Below the pieces are notes generated by a model, which was not told the origin of the DNA, made no database searches, and saw nothing but the letters and a program-made list of their open reading frames with translations. Source: Synechococcus sp. HK01-R (GTDB lineage Bacteria; Cyanobacteriota; Cyanobacteriia; PCC-6307; Cyanobiaceae). Taken from it: a stretch of 64,000 bases of DNA. The translations under genes were made by a program, and so were the position numbers. This document shows positions 1 through 8,235 of this stretch, piece after piece. Position 1 is the first letter of the stretch. Each line of letters opens with the position of its first letter. The stretch covers positions 868,001 through 932,000 of the forward strand of contig NZ_CP059059.1 in the NCBI RefSeq assembly GCF_014217855.1. Direction: 5' to 3'.

Positions 1-496
1 GGGCATCGCCGCTGAGCAATTGCAAGGCACCAGGACGCCAGAGTTCAGCCAGTAGTCCGGGCAGATCGTCGTAACGCTGAGGCTGGCGGGCAACCCAGGC
101 CAGCAGCAGCTGGGCCAGCTCACTGCGGTCTGGTTCTATGCAGCCCTGCTGCAACACCGCTTCATCGGGCAGCAAGCGCAGGAATTGCTTTGCGGGCAGT
201 GCCGCCACCAGGGTGGACTCCATGGCGATCGCGGCTTCACAGGGAAGGCCGCGCACCAGGCCACACCAGCCGAGGGCATCGCCGCTGCCGAGGCGAGCCA
301 GGGTGAAGGGTCCGCTGCTGGGATCGTCGCCGATCAGGCGCACCGCACCTTCGGCGATGAACATCACCTGGTGCGGGAGGCGATCGGCCTGCAGCAAGGG
401 TTGGCCTGTGCGGTAGCGCAACCACTGCAGATGGGAGCGCTGGGAGGCGAGAACGCTCTGTAACGGAACCGGAAGGGAGCTGGCGTTCTGACTCAT
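1..496 (-). CDS. Type I secretion ABC exporter, N-terminal cyclic-nucleotide-binding domain (partial)
   Basis: The gene runs off the left edge; 165 codons are visible. The start ATG at 496 overlaps the stop of the PpiC gene by the four bases ATGA. Residues about 15-110 read as a cNMP-binding beta-roll, with FIAEGAVRLIG and ARLGSGDALGW-type strands. No peptidase, membrane or ATPase part is inside the window. In cyanobacteria this N-terminal domain is typical of large HlyB-like exporters that secrete RTX or leader-peptide substrates and often sit beside a parvulin, as here. The RTX protein at 7276-8166 is a plausible substrate. The exporter assignment rests on this domain and the neighbour; a free-standing Crp-like regulator is the alternative. 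Confidence 0.6.
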   Translation of the reverse strand, partial: MSQNASSLPVPLQSVLASQRSHLQWLRYRTGQPLLQADRLPHQVMFIAEGAVRLIGDDPSSGPFTLARLGSGDALGWCGLVRGLPCEAAIAMESTLVAALPAKQFLRLLPDEAVLQQGCIEPDRSELAQLLLAWVARQPQRYDDLPGLLAELWRPGALQLLSGDA

Positions 497-1122
497 GGCA
501 AGGGGATCAAACAGCGGGATCCCGGCTCGGGGTTGGTTGCGCGGAGTGTGGCGATCGCCTCCGTGAGCCATTGACGGTGCAGGCGAAGCATGAGCTCCTT
601 GCAGGTGGTGCCATCGAACTGTGCCGGCTGACGACTGTCCAGCCGCAGCACAATGAAGCGTCCGCCTGGTAAACGCAAGGGTGGTTGGACAACGCCTGGT
701 TGCGCCCTGAGGGCGAGCCGATCGAGGGGTGGTTGCAGATCCTCGACACGTAAAGGTCCAAGGTGGCCGCCACTGTCGCGGCTGTTGCCGAGAGACTGTG
801 GTGCCAGCTCTGCGAAGGAAGCATCACCCTCTTGCAACTTGAAGAACCATTCCTGGGCGAGGTGGGCATCATCAATCTGGAGCACCGACAGACAGACGCG
901 ATCCAGTTGGGGGCCCAGCTCAAGAAAGAGTTCGTGGGCCTTTGGTTCGAAATGCTGGGGTTGCCAGGTGGCTAAGGGGTTGCCCTCCGCCACAATGGTC
1001 TCGATGCGTCGTCCGAGCCAGACGGACAGTAGATCAGTGGTCTCTAGAGCCTCAATCACTGCCTCACAGGGCCACTCGAGCCAGTGATGCGATGCTTCGG
1101 AGGTGGCAGGGAGTGAAGTCAT
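493..1122 (-). CDS. PpiC-type (parvulin) peptidyl-prolyl cis-trans isomerase, 209 aa
   Basis: Probably assists folding of a secreted substrate. The C-terminal two thirds carry the parvulin pattern: a helix with AQEWFFKLQEGDASFAELA, then SGGHLGPL, then a proline/valine segment QPGVVQPPLRLPGG and the closing strand FIVLRLDSRQPA. There is no signal peptide, so it would act in the cytoplasm or at the inner face. Its stop overlaps the start of the cNMP-domain exporter (ATGA), so the two are co-translated. I chose the ATG at 1122; an in-frame ATG at 1131 is possible. The chosen start overlaps the start codon of the divergent TPR gene within one CATG, so one of the two real starts may be elsewhere. 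Confidence 0.8.
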   Translation of the reverse strand: MTSLPATSEASHHWLEWPCEAVIEALETTDLLSVWLGRRIETIVAEGNPLATWQPQHFEPKAHELFLELGPQLDRVCLSVLQIDDAHLAQEWFFKLQEGDASFAELAPQSLGNSRDSGGHLGPLRVEDLQPPLDRLALRAQPGVVQPPLRLPGGRFIVLRLDSRQPAQFDGTTCKELMLRLHRQWLTEAIATLRATNPEPGSRCLIPLP

Positions 1123-1891
1123 GACGCACAAGCCACCCGAGCAGGCTCAACTCGACGCACTCTGGCGTGAAGTGAACAAGGCCATCACGGACAGGGCCTG
1201 GCCGGAAGCAGAAGGTCTGCTGTTGCGATACCTGCAGCTTGTTCCACAAGCTGCTCTTGAGTTGTGGGACGTCTTAGCTTACGTCGACCTGATGCAGGGC
1301 GACTACAGGCGTTGTTTGCAGGTGTTGCAGCCCTGGGCAGACCATCCCAGCCGTAACTTCTGGCTGCAGCACAAGCTCGGCGATGCCCATCGCGGGCTGA
1401 ATCAGTTGCCGCAGGCGGAGGCCTGTTACCGCCAGAGCCTGGTGGATGGCTCCGATAGCCCGCTCACGATCCGCAACCTGTTGCAGGTGCTCGATGGTTT
1501 AGATCCTGGGCGAGCGGTGCGTGAAGTGCAGCAGTGGTTGGTGGATGCAGCAGCATTCCCATCAGCGGCGGCCTGGGAGGGCGCCCGCCAGGCGGCGGTG
1601 CTGGTGCCGGGGCTGGCCTTGGCGGAGCAGTTGCGGCGTTGCGGCCAGGCGGATGCGGCCTGCCGGCGGCGTTTGTTGGATGCTGCCGCCTATCGACTCG
1701 ACCTCTCTCGGCTTGCTGCGCTGTTGCAGGAGGCTTCGGCCAGCGCAGCGGGTTTGAGTGCTTGGGAAGGGGCGTTGCAACAGCGGCTTCGCCGTCTGCA
1801 GCTCTGGCCGGTCACGCTGCCGACGCCGGCAGGTCGAGCAACCAGCGCCCCAGGCGCTGACGCACAATTCCGCTCAGCCGCTCCTGGCTGA
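1121..1891 (+). CDS. TPR-like helical repeat protein, 256 aa
   Basis: An all-helical protein with TPR-like units: RAWPEAEGLLLRYLQLVP, YRRCLQVLQPW, and LGDAHRGLNQLPQAEACYRQSL at about residues 85-110 is the clearest. There is no signal peptide or membrane segment. The function is unknown; TPR proteins and TPR domains recur in this locus (8236, 9708, 13406, 14419), suggesting scaffolds for glycan assembly. The start is the ATG at 1121, which overlaps the start of the divergent PpiC gene. The 3' end overlaps the end of the convergent glycosyltransferase gene by 80 bp, so the last 26 codons are less certain. Confidence 0.6.
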   Translation: MTHKPPEQAQLDALWREVNKAITDRAWPEAEGLLLRYLQLVPQAALELWDVLAYVDLMQGDYRRCLQVLQPWADHPSRNFWLQHKLGDAHRGLNQLPQAEACYRQSLVDGSDSPLTIRNLLQVLDGLDPGRAVREVQQWLVDAAAFPSAAAWEGARQAAVLVPGLALAEQLRRCGQADAACRRRLLDAAAYRLDLSRLAALLQEASASAAGLSAWEGALQQRLRRLQLWPVTLPTPAGRATSAPGADAQFRSAAPG

Positions 1892-2951
1892 GTCGTTCCC
1901 GCACCCTCTGCTGGCCGCGCCGTCCAAGCGCAGCGGCGGCGCTGGGATCTTCGGCCAGTTGCCGCATGGCCGCGGCTGCGGCCTGGAGATCCGGTTCGGC
2001 CCAGAGCGCCCCGGTCTGGTAGTCGCCAGCGCTGCGCGTGAGGATTTGCCGTTGCCAGGGGATCAGCAGGGCGCTGCCTGGTGGCATGAACTCCAGGTTG
2101 CCGGAGTAGCCGGTGGCGATGGTGGGCATGCCCAGGGCCATCGCTTCAGCGAGGGTGAGCCCGAAGCCCTCAGCGCGGTGCAGGCTCACCAGGGCATCGG
2201 CGTGTTGATACAGGGCATCGAGCTTGTTCTGGGGCAACAACTGCTCGAGCCAGCGGATGCGGCGATCACCGGCACTGATGGCCTTCAGGGCTGCAGCTTG
2301 CTCGGGGAACTGCTCGGCACTGCTGGCTTTGATCAGCAACTGCACTGAGGGGCCACCCCGTTCCGCTTGGGGAAAGGCGCTCTGGAAGGCCTGGATCACG
2401 CCGGCGGGATTTTTGCGCTCGGTCGTGCTCCAGTAATCGAACAGGCTGAGGAAGGTGAAGGGGCGGGCTGCGGCCTGCTGCCGCCAGCGTCGTCTGGCTT
2501 CTGATCGGGCCTGGAGGTGGGGCCAGTCGGGGAGGTGGGGCACGGCGACCACCGGCACCGGGCTGCGTTGGGCCAGGGCCTGGGCGGTGAAGGCGCTCGG
2601 ACACCAGATTTCCTGGTAACCCGAGAAGAACCGTTCCCAGCCGGCTGGGAAGCACTCCAGCTCCCAGGCCCAGTAGCCGATGCGCAGGGGCGCTTTCAGG
2701 GGGTGCGCTTCCAGCAGCTCCGGAGTGCTGGCGAGGATGTTGGGGTTGGTGTGCACCAGATCCACATGCACTGGTTGGGCGTGCCTGGGCGCTGGTGGCG
2801 GCTCCAGCTCCCGAATCGCAGCATGGCTGGCCAAGGGCAGATCCACCAGCTCCAAGTCGCAACCACAGGCCTGGAGGATCCGGGCGGTGGCACTGGCCCC
2901 ACCGGCCAGGCCGAAACCGGCCCGCAGATGGCCATAGAACCGGATCCGCAT
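1812..2951 (-). CDS. Glycosyltransferase family 4 (GT-B), 379 aa
   Basis: Predicted to transfer a sugar from a nucleotide-sugar donor during surface-polysaccharide synthesis. The N-terminus MRIRFYGHLRAGFGLAGG is a typical GT-B first strand and glycine loop. The C-terminal domain has the GT4 E-x7-E signature in HRAEGFGLTLAEAMALGMP, followed by IATGYSGNLEF. The ATG at 2951 is preferred because the protein then begins at the first strand of the fold. Upstream in-frame starts at 2990 and 3119 would add a Cys/Arg-rich extension lying over the divergent oxygenase gene. The 3' end overlaps the TPR gene tail to tail. Confidence 0.85.
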   Translation of the reverse strand: MRIRFYGHLRAGFGLAGGASATARILQACGCDLELVDLPLASHAAIRELEPPPAPRHAQPVHVDLVHTNPNILASTPELLEAHPLKAPLRIGYWAWELECFPAGWERFFSGYQEIWCPSAFTAQALAQRSPVPVVAVPHLPDWPHLQARSEARRRWRQQAAARPFTFLSLFDYWSTTERKNPAGVIQAFQSAFPQAERGGPSVQLLIKASSAEQFPEQAAALKAISAGDRRIRWLEQLLPQNKLDALYQHADALVSLHRAEGFGLTLAEAMALGMPTIATGYSGNLEFMPPGSALLIPWQRQILTRSAGDYQTGALWAEPDLQAAAAAMRQLAEDPSAAAALGRRGQQRVRERLSQERLSGIVRQRLGRWLLDLPASAA

Positions 2952-2988
2952 CGAAACAGCCGAGGAGGCAACACCTGATAATTCCCCC

Positions 2989-3678
2989 ATGATCACGCAG
3001 TCAGCCCTCTCCGCAGCGCAGCAGCGCCGGCGCGACTTGCATCTGCATCGGTTGCAGGATTGCGCTGAGGCTCGTGCGTTTGCTAGCGCGGTGGCTGAAG
3101 CGATCGGGCTGCCCCTCACCCAGCTGCATGCGCATGTGGGCCCCTATCCCCTGTTCCAACTAGGTGCCGACAACACAACGGCAACGCACCAGCGCTTCTA
3201 TACCCAGCATGCGCATCAGCGAATTCAATATCTGAATCTGTGTCGGCGGGTGATCAGGGATCTCATTGGCGAACCGTGCTACGTGCAGGCCATTCCCACC
3301 TATCGCTTCGGGTTGCCGGGGAACCGCTGGGTGGGCAGCTTTCACCGCGATTCCGATTTCGGCCACAGCGGTTACGAACTGAACGCGATCTGCGCGCTCA
3401 CGCCCATGCCCGCCAGTGCGGCCTTGCATGTGGAACAGACCGCCGGCGCCCACGATTTCGCACCGATGGAACTGGAGGCCGGTGAGGTGATTCTGTTCGA
3501 CCATATCGATCGCCTCCATGGCTGCCCGCTCAACCGGGAGGGAGTGTCGGTGGCGAGTATTGATTTCCGCTTTGTGCCGGTGCGCTTCGCCGAGGAGGCC
3601 TTTCGTGATGCCGCCAGCAGCATCAACACCGGCATCGCCTTTCTGCCTGGGCATTACTTCACGGCGGAGCCGCTCTGA
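2989..3678 (+). CDS. 2OG-Fe(II) oxygenase-like protein (StrG-like), 229 aa
   Basis: Likely an iron/2-oxoglutarate-dependent hydroxylase or related enzyme acting on a sugar or small metabolite. A candidate HxD motif occurs in GSFHRDSDFGHSGYELN at about residue 115, and a distal His in DRLHGCPLNREGVSVASIDF followed by an Arg, the order of the 2-His-1-carboxylate site and 2OG-binding residue. The family resembles StrG-like oxygenases found in sporadic carbohydrate clusters. The stop overlaps the start of the next gene as TGATG, so it is coupled to the RgpF-like protein. The substrate cannot be told from sequence. Confidence 0.6.
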   Translation: MITQSALSAAQQRRRDLHLHRLQDCAEARAFASAVAEAIGLPLTQLHAHVGPYPLFQLGADNTTATHQRFYTQHAHQRIQYLNLCRRVIRDLIGEPCYVQAIPTYRFGLPGNRWVGSFHRDSDFGHSGYELNAICALTPMPASAALHVEQTAGAHDFAPMELEAGEVILFDHIDRLHGCPLNREGVSVASIDFRFVPVRFAEEAFRDAASSINTGIAFLPGHYFTAEPL

Positions 3679-4736
3679 TGGGCGTCCGGGTGCGGCTGAA
3701 ACAGGAAGTGCGCCGCGGCTTGCAGCAGGGGCAGGGCCAGTGGCAGCGCTGGACCGCCCCGCTGCATCGGGGCCGGGAGCAACGCCAGCTGGCAGCGATT
3801 CAAAGCCTTCGTCGGGTGCAGGAGCTGCAGTTGCCGGTGAGCTGGCAACGGGGGGAGCGCCGCTGGGTGCTGTTTTCGCACTACCACCCCAAAGGATGGC
3901 TGCAGCGCTGCATTCGCCGCGAGCTTCAGGATCTGCGCGCCCATGGTTGGGCGGTGTTGCTGCTCAGCGACCGGCTGGATGGGGCAGCCCTGGATTGGTG
4001 CCGGCAGCAGGATGTTGGCTGGTTGCGGCGCCTGAACCAGGGCCGGGATTTCGGCGCCTTTCAGGACGGCTGGCTTGCGCTACAAGCCCAGGGGCTCTGG
4101 ACCGAGTGTGAGCGCTTGTTGCTGTTGAACGACAGCGTGTATCCGGTGGCGGACCTGGCGGCGAGCAGCTGGCCACGCTTTCTGGAGGGTGCGGCGGAGG
4201 CGGTGCTGGGCTTTAGCGACTCGTTTCAGAACGGCTATCACCTGCAGAGCTATGGCCTGCACCTGCCGGGATCGGTGCTGCAACACCCCTGGTGGGATGC
4301 CTATTGGCGCCAGTATCCCGGTTGGGGCGGCATGACGGTGGCGATCCGAGAGGGGGAGATCGGGCTGTCGCAGCTGTTGATGGATCAGGGTGTGGCGCTG
4401 CAGGCTCTGCATCCGGTGAGCCGCCTGCGGGCTCAGATCGCCAGCGCCGAGCTGTTGGAGCAACTGCAGCGCCACTGCTCGCGGGAGGCGGCGGTGTGGA
4501 TCCAGCAGCAACTGCTGGCCACCGGACTCAGTTCGCTGAATTTCCATTCGCCGGCCCATTACTGGGCGATTCCTCTCTTGCTGGATGGCTGCCCGTTCCT
4601 GAAGCGTTGGTTGCTGGAGAGCAACGAGGAGCAGATGCTCGACCCCCTGCTGGTGGCAGGCGGTGCGGCGTCTCTGGTGGATCCGGAGGAGCTGGCCGAT
4701 TACCTGCGCCCGCCGATCATCGGCTTTGCCGGTTAA
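3678..4736 (+). CDS. RgpF-like rhamnan/glycan synthesis protein, 352 aa
   Basis: Resembles the rhamnan synthesis protein F family, glycosyltransferase-like enzymes of polyrhamnose and O-antigen assembly. Supporting motifs are WVLFSHYHPKGWLQ at the start of the fold, the family-typical NQGRDFGAFQDGW, and LLLLNDSVYPV around residue 150. There is no membrane segment. The start codon overlaps the oxygenase stop (TGATG). Its stop TAA shares the palindrome TTAA with the stop of the convergent Wzm gene, so the two end tail to tail with a 4-bp overlap. Confidence 0.75.
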   Translation: MGVRVRLKQEVRRGLQQGQGQWQRWTAPLHRGREQRQLAAIQSLRRVQELQLPVSWQRGERRWVLFSHYHPKGWLQRCIRRELQDLRAHGWAVLLLSDRLDGAALDWCRQQDVGWLRRLNQGRDFGAFQDGWLALQAQGLWTECERLLLLNDSVYPVADLAASSWPRFLEGAAEAVLGFSDSFQNGYHLQSYGLHLPGSVLQHPWWDAYWRQYPGWGGMTVAIREGEIGLSQLLMDQGVALQALHPVSRLRAQIASAELLEQLQRHCSREAAVWIQQQLLATGLSSLNFHSPAHYWAIPLLLDGCPFLKRWLLESNEEQMLDPLLVAGGAASLVDPEELADYLRPPIIGFAG

Positions 4737-5503
4737 AGCCAGCGGATCACGGCCATGCGGCGACGGTCGAGGCGGGCCAGCAGCAGCAGCACAAGCAGCA
4801 CCTGGCCGAGCAGCACGAGACATTCCAGGACCCAGTGGGGTTGCCCGAGGAAGGGATCGCGGGCGAGCCGCACCCAGGCATAGAGCGGGTTGAGGTCGCT
4901 GACCCAGCCGAGGGCACCGAGGCTGCGGCGATAGAACAGGATCGGTGAGGCCAGGAACCCGATCTGCAGCAGCACGGGCATGAGCTGGTGGATGTCGGCA
5001 ACACTCACGGCGATCGGAGCGATCAGCAGGGTGAGCCAGAGGCAACCTAGGAGCAGGTTGAGGAGGCCGAGCCAGCCGCCCTGGAGCAGATGAAGCCAGA
5101 GCTGGGGTTCGAGGAATCCCATCACCAGCAGCACCGCCGTGAGGGCGATCAGCAGGGCCAGGCTGGTGGTGAGCCACTCCTCCAGCACCACCACCCCCAC
5201 CGGCAACGGTTGGTTGAGCAGGCGCTCCCGCGCCCGTTCGAGCACGGTGCAGCTGCTGTTGATCGCGGTGGAGAGGGTGTTCCAGCTCACCAAGCCCAGG
5301 GCCACATACACCCAGTAGGCACTCCAGTCGTCGATGCCCGTGAGCGTGCCGTAGATCGTGCCGAGCACCGCCATGCTGATCAGGGTGGAAAGGCCGATCC
5401 AGCTGCTGCCGAGCAGGGTGCGGGCGAACTGCATGCGGATGCGCAGCCAGGCCCCGTAGGCGAGGGCGGGGAGCAGGGGCCGGTAGCTGGCGAGCAGTCG
5501 CAT
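4733..5503 (-). CDS. wzm: ABC-2 type polysaccharide export permease (Wzm-like), 256 aa
   Basis: Inner-membrane permease of an ABC transporter that moves lipid-linked O-antigen-like polysaccharide. The sequence has about six hydrophobic segments (LIGLSTLISMAVLGTIYG-like, VYVALGLVSWNTL, LALLIALTAVLLVM, LLNLLLGCLWLTLLI, LLQIGFLASPILF and the final LLLGQVLLVLLLLA-like one). It also has the family features FARTLLGSSWIGLS at the N-terminus and PILFYRRSLG...LNPLYAWVRLARDP near the C-terminus. The ATG at 5503 overlaps the stop of the ATPase gene (TGATG). It is the last gene of the leftward operon. Confidence 0.88.
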   Translation of the reverse strand: MRLLASYRPLLPALAYGAWLRIRMQFARTLLGSSWIGLSTLISMAVLGTIYGTLTGIDDWSAYWVYVALGLVSWNTLSTAINSSCTVLERARERLLNQPLPVGVVVLEEWLTTSLALLIALTAVLLVMGFLEPQLWLHLLQGGWLGLLNLLLGCLWLTLLIAPIAVSVADIHQLMPVLLQIGFLASPILFYRRSLGALGWVSDLNPLYAWVRLARDPFLGQPHWVLECLVLLGQVLLVLLLLARLDRRRMAVIRWL

Positions 5504-7209
5504 CAGTTCAGTTGTCCTTTGTAGAGCTGCAGGGCGCGGAAGAGGCTGCCGTCATACACGAGCCGGCCCCGCTCCAGGATCAGGCCACGCGTGCAGTAGC
5601 GACGCAACAGATCCTCCGAGTGGGACGCGAGCACCAGCGTGCCGGCCGCCTCGATGAAGCGATCCAGATGGCTGCGGGCCTTGCGTTGAAACCACTGGTC
5701 GCCGGCGACGAGGCCCTCATCAAGGGCGAGCCCCTGCACATCGCGAAAGGTGATCAGGGCAAACGACAAGCGGGTGCGCATGCCCAGCGACCAGGTTTTG
5801 ATCGGTGTGGCCAGAGCATCGCCGAGTTCGGTGAAGGCTTCAATCGCAGCGCGGTAGTCGTCCCAGCTCTGGCTGGCGGCGCGATAGAGGCGATGGCTGA
5901 AGCGTGCCAATTGCAGGCCGGTGAGTTCCTGCGAGAAGCCCAGCGATTGCTCGATCACCGGCGCCAGCGGCGGCCCATCCCGCCTGATTCGTCCGGCGGT
6001 GGGGCTGTAGATGCCCCCGAGCAAACGCAGCAGCGTGGTTTTGCCGCTGCCGTTGTGGCCCAACAGCCCGATGCGCTCGCCATGGCCGATCACCAGATCG
6101 AGATGGTCGAGGGCAAGGGGGCGTAGACCGCTGGGCCCCTGGGGCTGCAGCAACTGCTTGAGCGAGCGGCGGTCATTGCGGCCGCGCAGGTCGATGCACA
6201 CCTGATCAAGGCGCACATAGGCCGGTTCAGTGGCCTGCATCGATGGATGACGCTGCTCCAGCTGGTGCAGATCATCGGCGCCGAGCAGGCCGTTGGTGGT
6301 CTCGCTGCCACGCCGTTCTTCGGCGAGAAGCCGGCCCAGCTGCTCGCGACGCCGGGCCTCCAGGGCGAGCAGCTGTTGGCTCAGCGCCGGGGTGTGATCG
6401 AGGAGATCGCTCACCTCGGCCAGCACAGCATCGGGCACGGCGGCCAGGCAGGCGGCGGCACCGAGGGCCGCATGGAAGCGACGGGCCAGGTCAAGCCAGG
6501 CCTGGGGCACCCCTTCCAGCTCGGCGGGTGGCTGGGGCAAGCGACAGCAGACCAGCGGCCGATCCGGTGTGGCCGCAAGCCGCAGGCCGGAAGCCTGCAA
6601 CACCGCCAGGGCCGGTTGCAATTCGGCGTCTGGATCAGCGATCAGGCGCTCAAAGTTGAGCAGGGGCCAATGGCCCACGCGGGGATGATGTTGACGGCAC
6701 TGCACCAGATCGAGGTTGTATCGCAGCCAGAGGGCGAGGGCCTTCAGGGGCGGCATGTCGTCGCGGTAGCCGATCGAGGCAACCACGGCGGCTGGATCAC
6801 GCACGATGGCAAGGCCGTGGTGGAGCCAGTGGGATCCCAGCGCGGCCGACACCAGCGGCAAGGTGCGGCAGAGGCGTGGATCCTTGAGGGCAAGGGCTGG
6901 TCGGGCCGTGTCGCCGGGAGACGGGGTCGCAGCTGTGCACCAGCTCTCCAGCAGGCGGCGCGTTTCCCGCGCCAGGCCAGCCTGCAGGCCAGCGTCGTTG
7001 GCCTCGGTGATCGCGAGGGGCCAGCTGCCATCCCACTGGCAGCCATTCGCTGCCAGCCAGGCCTCGTTGAGGGCCACCAGATCGGCGGATTCCTGGAAGC
7101 CGTCGGGATTGTCGGCGGCGGGCGGCAGCAGATTGGGGGGCAACTGCACGCCGTGGCGCTCGAGGGCCCGCACACAAATAGATGTCCCACTGCGGTGCAT
7201 ACCGAGCAC
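5503..7209 (-). CDS. Fusion of sulfotransferase-like domain with Wzt-type ABC ATPase, about 568 aa
   Basis: Two domains in one frame. Residues 1 to about 300 look like a sulfotransferase-family domain: VLGMHRSGTS at the very start matches the PAPS 5'-phosphosulfate loop, followed by PDGFQESADLVALNE and ALKDPRLCRTLPL. Residues about 340-568 are an ABC ATPase of the O-antigen exporter type: Walker A GHNGSGKTT, signature WSLGMRTRLSFAL, Walker B GLALDEGLVAGD and the H-loop LASHSEDLL. Wzt proteins normally begin at the ATPase and may carry a C-terminal glycan-binding domain; here the extra domain is N-terminal. The start is GTG at 7209, but the frame is open up to 7275 and the loop would be better preceded by IPVPLW, so a rarer upstream start is likely. 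Its stop overlaps the Wzm start. Confidence 0.82.
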   Translation of the reverse strand: MLGMHRSGTSICVRALERHGVQLPPNLLPPAADNPDGFQESADLVALNEAWLAANGCQWDGSWPLAITEANDAGLQAGLARETRRLLESWCTAATPSPGDTARPALALKDPRLCRTLPLVSAALGSHWLHHGLAIVRDPAAVVASIGYRDDMPPLKALALWLRYNLDLVQCRQHHPRVGHWPLLNFERLIADPDAELQPALAVLQASGLRLAATPDRPLVCCRLPQPPAELEGVPQAWLDLARRFHAALGAAACLAAVPDAVLAEVSDLLDHTPALSQQLLALEARRREQLGRLLAEERRGSETTNGLLGADDLHQLEQRHPSMQATEPAYVRLDQVCIDLRGRNDRRSLKQLLQPQGPSGLRPLALDHLDLVIGHGERIGLLGHNGSGKTTLLRLLGGIYSPTAGRIRRDGPPLAPVIEQSLGFSQELTGLQLARFSHRLYRAASQSWDDYRAAIEAFTELGDALATPIKTWSLGMRTRLSFALITFRDVQGLALDEGLVAGDQWFQRKARSHLDRFIEAAGTLVLASHSEDLLRRYCTRGLILERGRLVYDGSLFRALQLYKGQLN

Positions 7210-7275
7210 CCACAGCGGGACGGGGATTGACGTGAGGGGTTCAGCCAGAACAGGGGGGAAGCAGTGATGCCGAGA

Positions 7276-8166
7276 TCACACGAAAGCGACGTCGTCGTCC
7301 TGGAAGGCGGCTCCACCCGAAACGAGATCGAGAGTTCCAGTTTCAGAACCTGAGAGGTTAATCACCAACTTGTTGCTGCCATAACCGCTGATGGACACAC
7401 GGCCCTCGATGTTGGCTGCGATTTGCACCTGGTCATCACCGTTGCTGTTGAAATCGGTGATGGTGTCGGTGGAGCTGCCCTGAAGTTGGTCAACGGTCAG
7501 GTAATACACATCGTTGCCAGCGCCAAGGGTGGTCTGATCGGAGCCAGCGCCACCGCGCACGATGTCGTTGCCAGCGCCCGCATTGATCTCGTCGTTGCCA
7601 GCGCCAGCACGGATGAAGTCGTTGGCGGCAGAGCCTTCGATCTGGTCGTCAGCCCGGCCGGTGTTGATGTAGTAGTCAGGCGTGTTGTCGGCGGAGAAGG
7701 CGTTGGGATTGCTCTGGAAGGCCTGAGCTCCGCCGGGAAGGTTGTCGGCAATGGTGCCGCCACCGCTTGCAGCTGCAGCGGTGTTCACCTTGGTGCCGTC
7801 AGTGATGGCACCCTGATAGTTCACCACCACAGATCCGCCGTAGTTGGGGTCGATCTGAACGGAGGATCCACCGTTGGCCAGGGTGTTGCCGCCCGCATCG
7901 GTGGCGAGTCCCACTTGAATCGTGGCGTCGTTAGCACCGGCACCGGCATTCACCACCACATCAGCACCCGTGGTGCCCACGGCCAGATTGAGCGTGCCCG
8001 TACCTTCGGTCACTTCCAAAACCACGGGTGCACTTGCGGTGGCTGTGGGGTCAGTCACCACAATGGGGGCACTGGTGTTCAGGCTCGAGGTGGATCCGGC
8101 AGTAGGTTCCACAACCGTTGTGGATGTGGTGCTGATGGGGGTTACAGTATTAATAGTGACGGACAC
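7276..8166 (-). CDS. RTX-type calcium-binding secreted protein, 296 aa
   Basis: An acidic, Asn/Gly/Thr-rich protein without Cys and with no N-terminal signal peptide, as expected for type I secretion substrates. Residues about 165-215 hold RTX nonapeptide-like repeats: GAGNDEINAGAGNDIVRG, then GGAGSD and GAGNDVYYL. The C-terminus, DLVSGGAAFQDDDVAFV, fits an uncleaved C-terminal secretion signal. The start is GTG at 8166. Its stop TGA closes the frame just upstream of the sulfotransferase-ATPase fusion. The position inside a polysaccharide-export operon suggests a secreted surface protein that may associate with the glycan; the exporter is probably the cNMP-domain HlyB at the left edge. Confidence 0.75.
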   Translation of the reverse strand: MSVTINTVTPISTTSTTVVEPTAGSTSSLNTSAPIVVTDPTATASAPVVLEVTEGTGTLNLAVGTTGADVVVNAGAGANDATIQVGLATDAGGNTLANGGSSVQIDPNYGGSVVVNYQGAITDGTKVNTAAAASGGGTIADNLPGGAQAFQSNPNAFSADNTPDYYINTGRADDQIEGSAANDFIRAGAGNDEINAGAGNDIVRGGAGSDQTTLGAGNDVYYLTVDQLQGSSTDTITDFNSNGDDQVQIAANIEGRVSISGYGSNKLVINLSGSETGTLDLVSGGAAFQDDDVAFV

Positions 8167-8235
8167 TAGGTGGATGCAATCACTTGGACCAAAACATAGT
8201 CGAACAGGACCTCGAAGTCAGTTGCGGTAGACGGT

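Noticed and set aside
4080-5177. A 365-codon minus-strand frame across the RgpF-like and Wzm genes.
   Set aside because: It is out of frame with two clearly recognised genes and has a Pro/Arg/Gln-rich composition typical of shadow frames in GC-rich DNA.
6247-7230. A 327-codon + strand frame opposite the sulfotransferase-ATPase fusion.
   Set aside because: No motif; it lies wholly antisense to a gene with complete ATPase motifs.
7423-8169. A long open frame on the + strand opposite the RTX gene.
   Set aside because: It is the antisense of a repetitive, biased coding sequence; no start context or family match.
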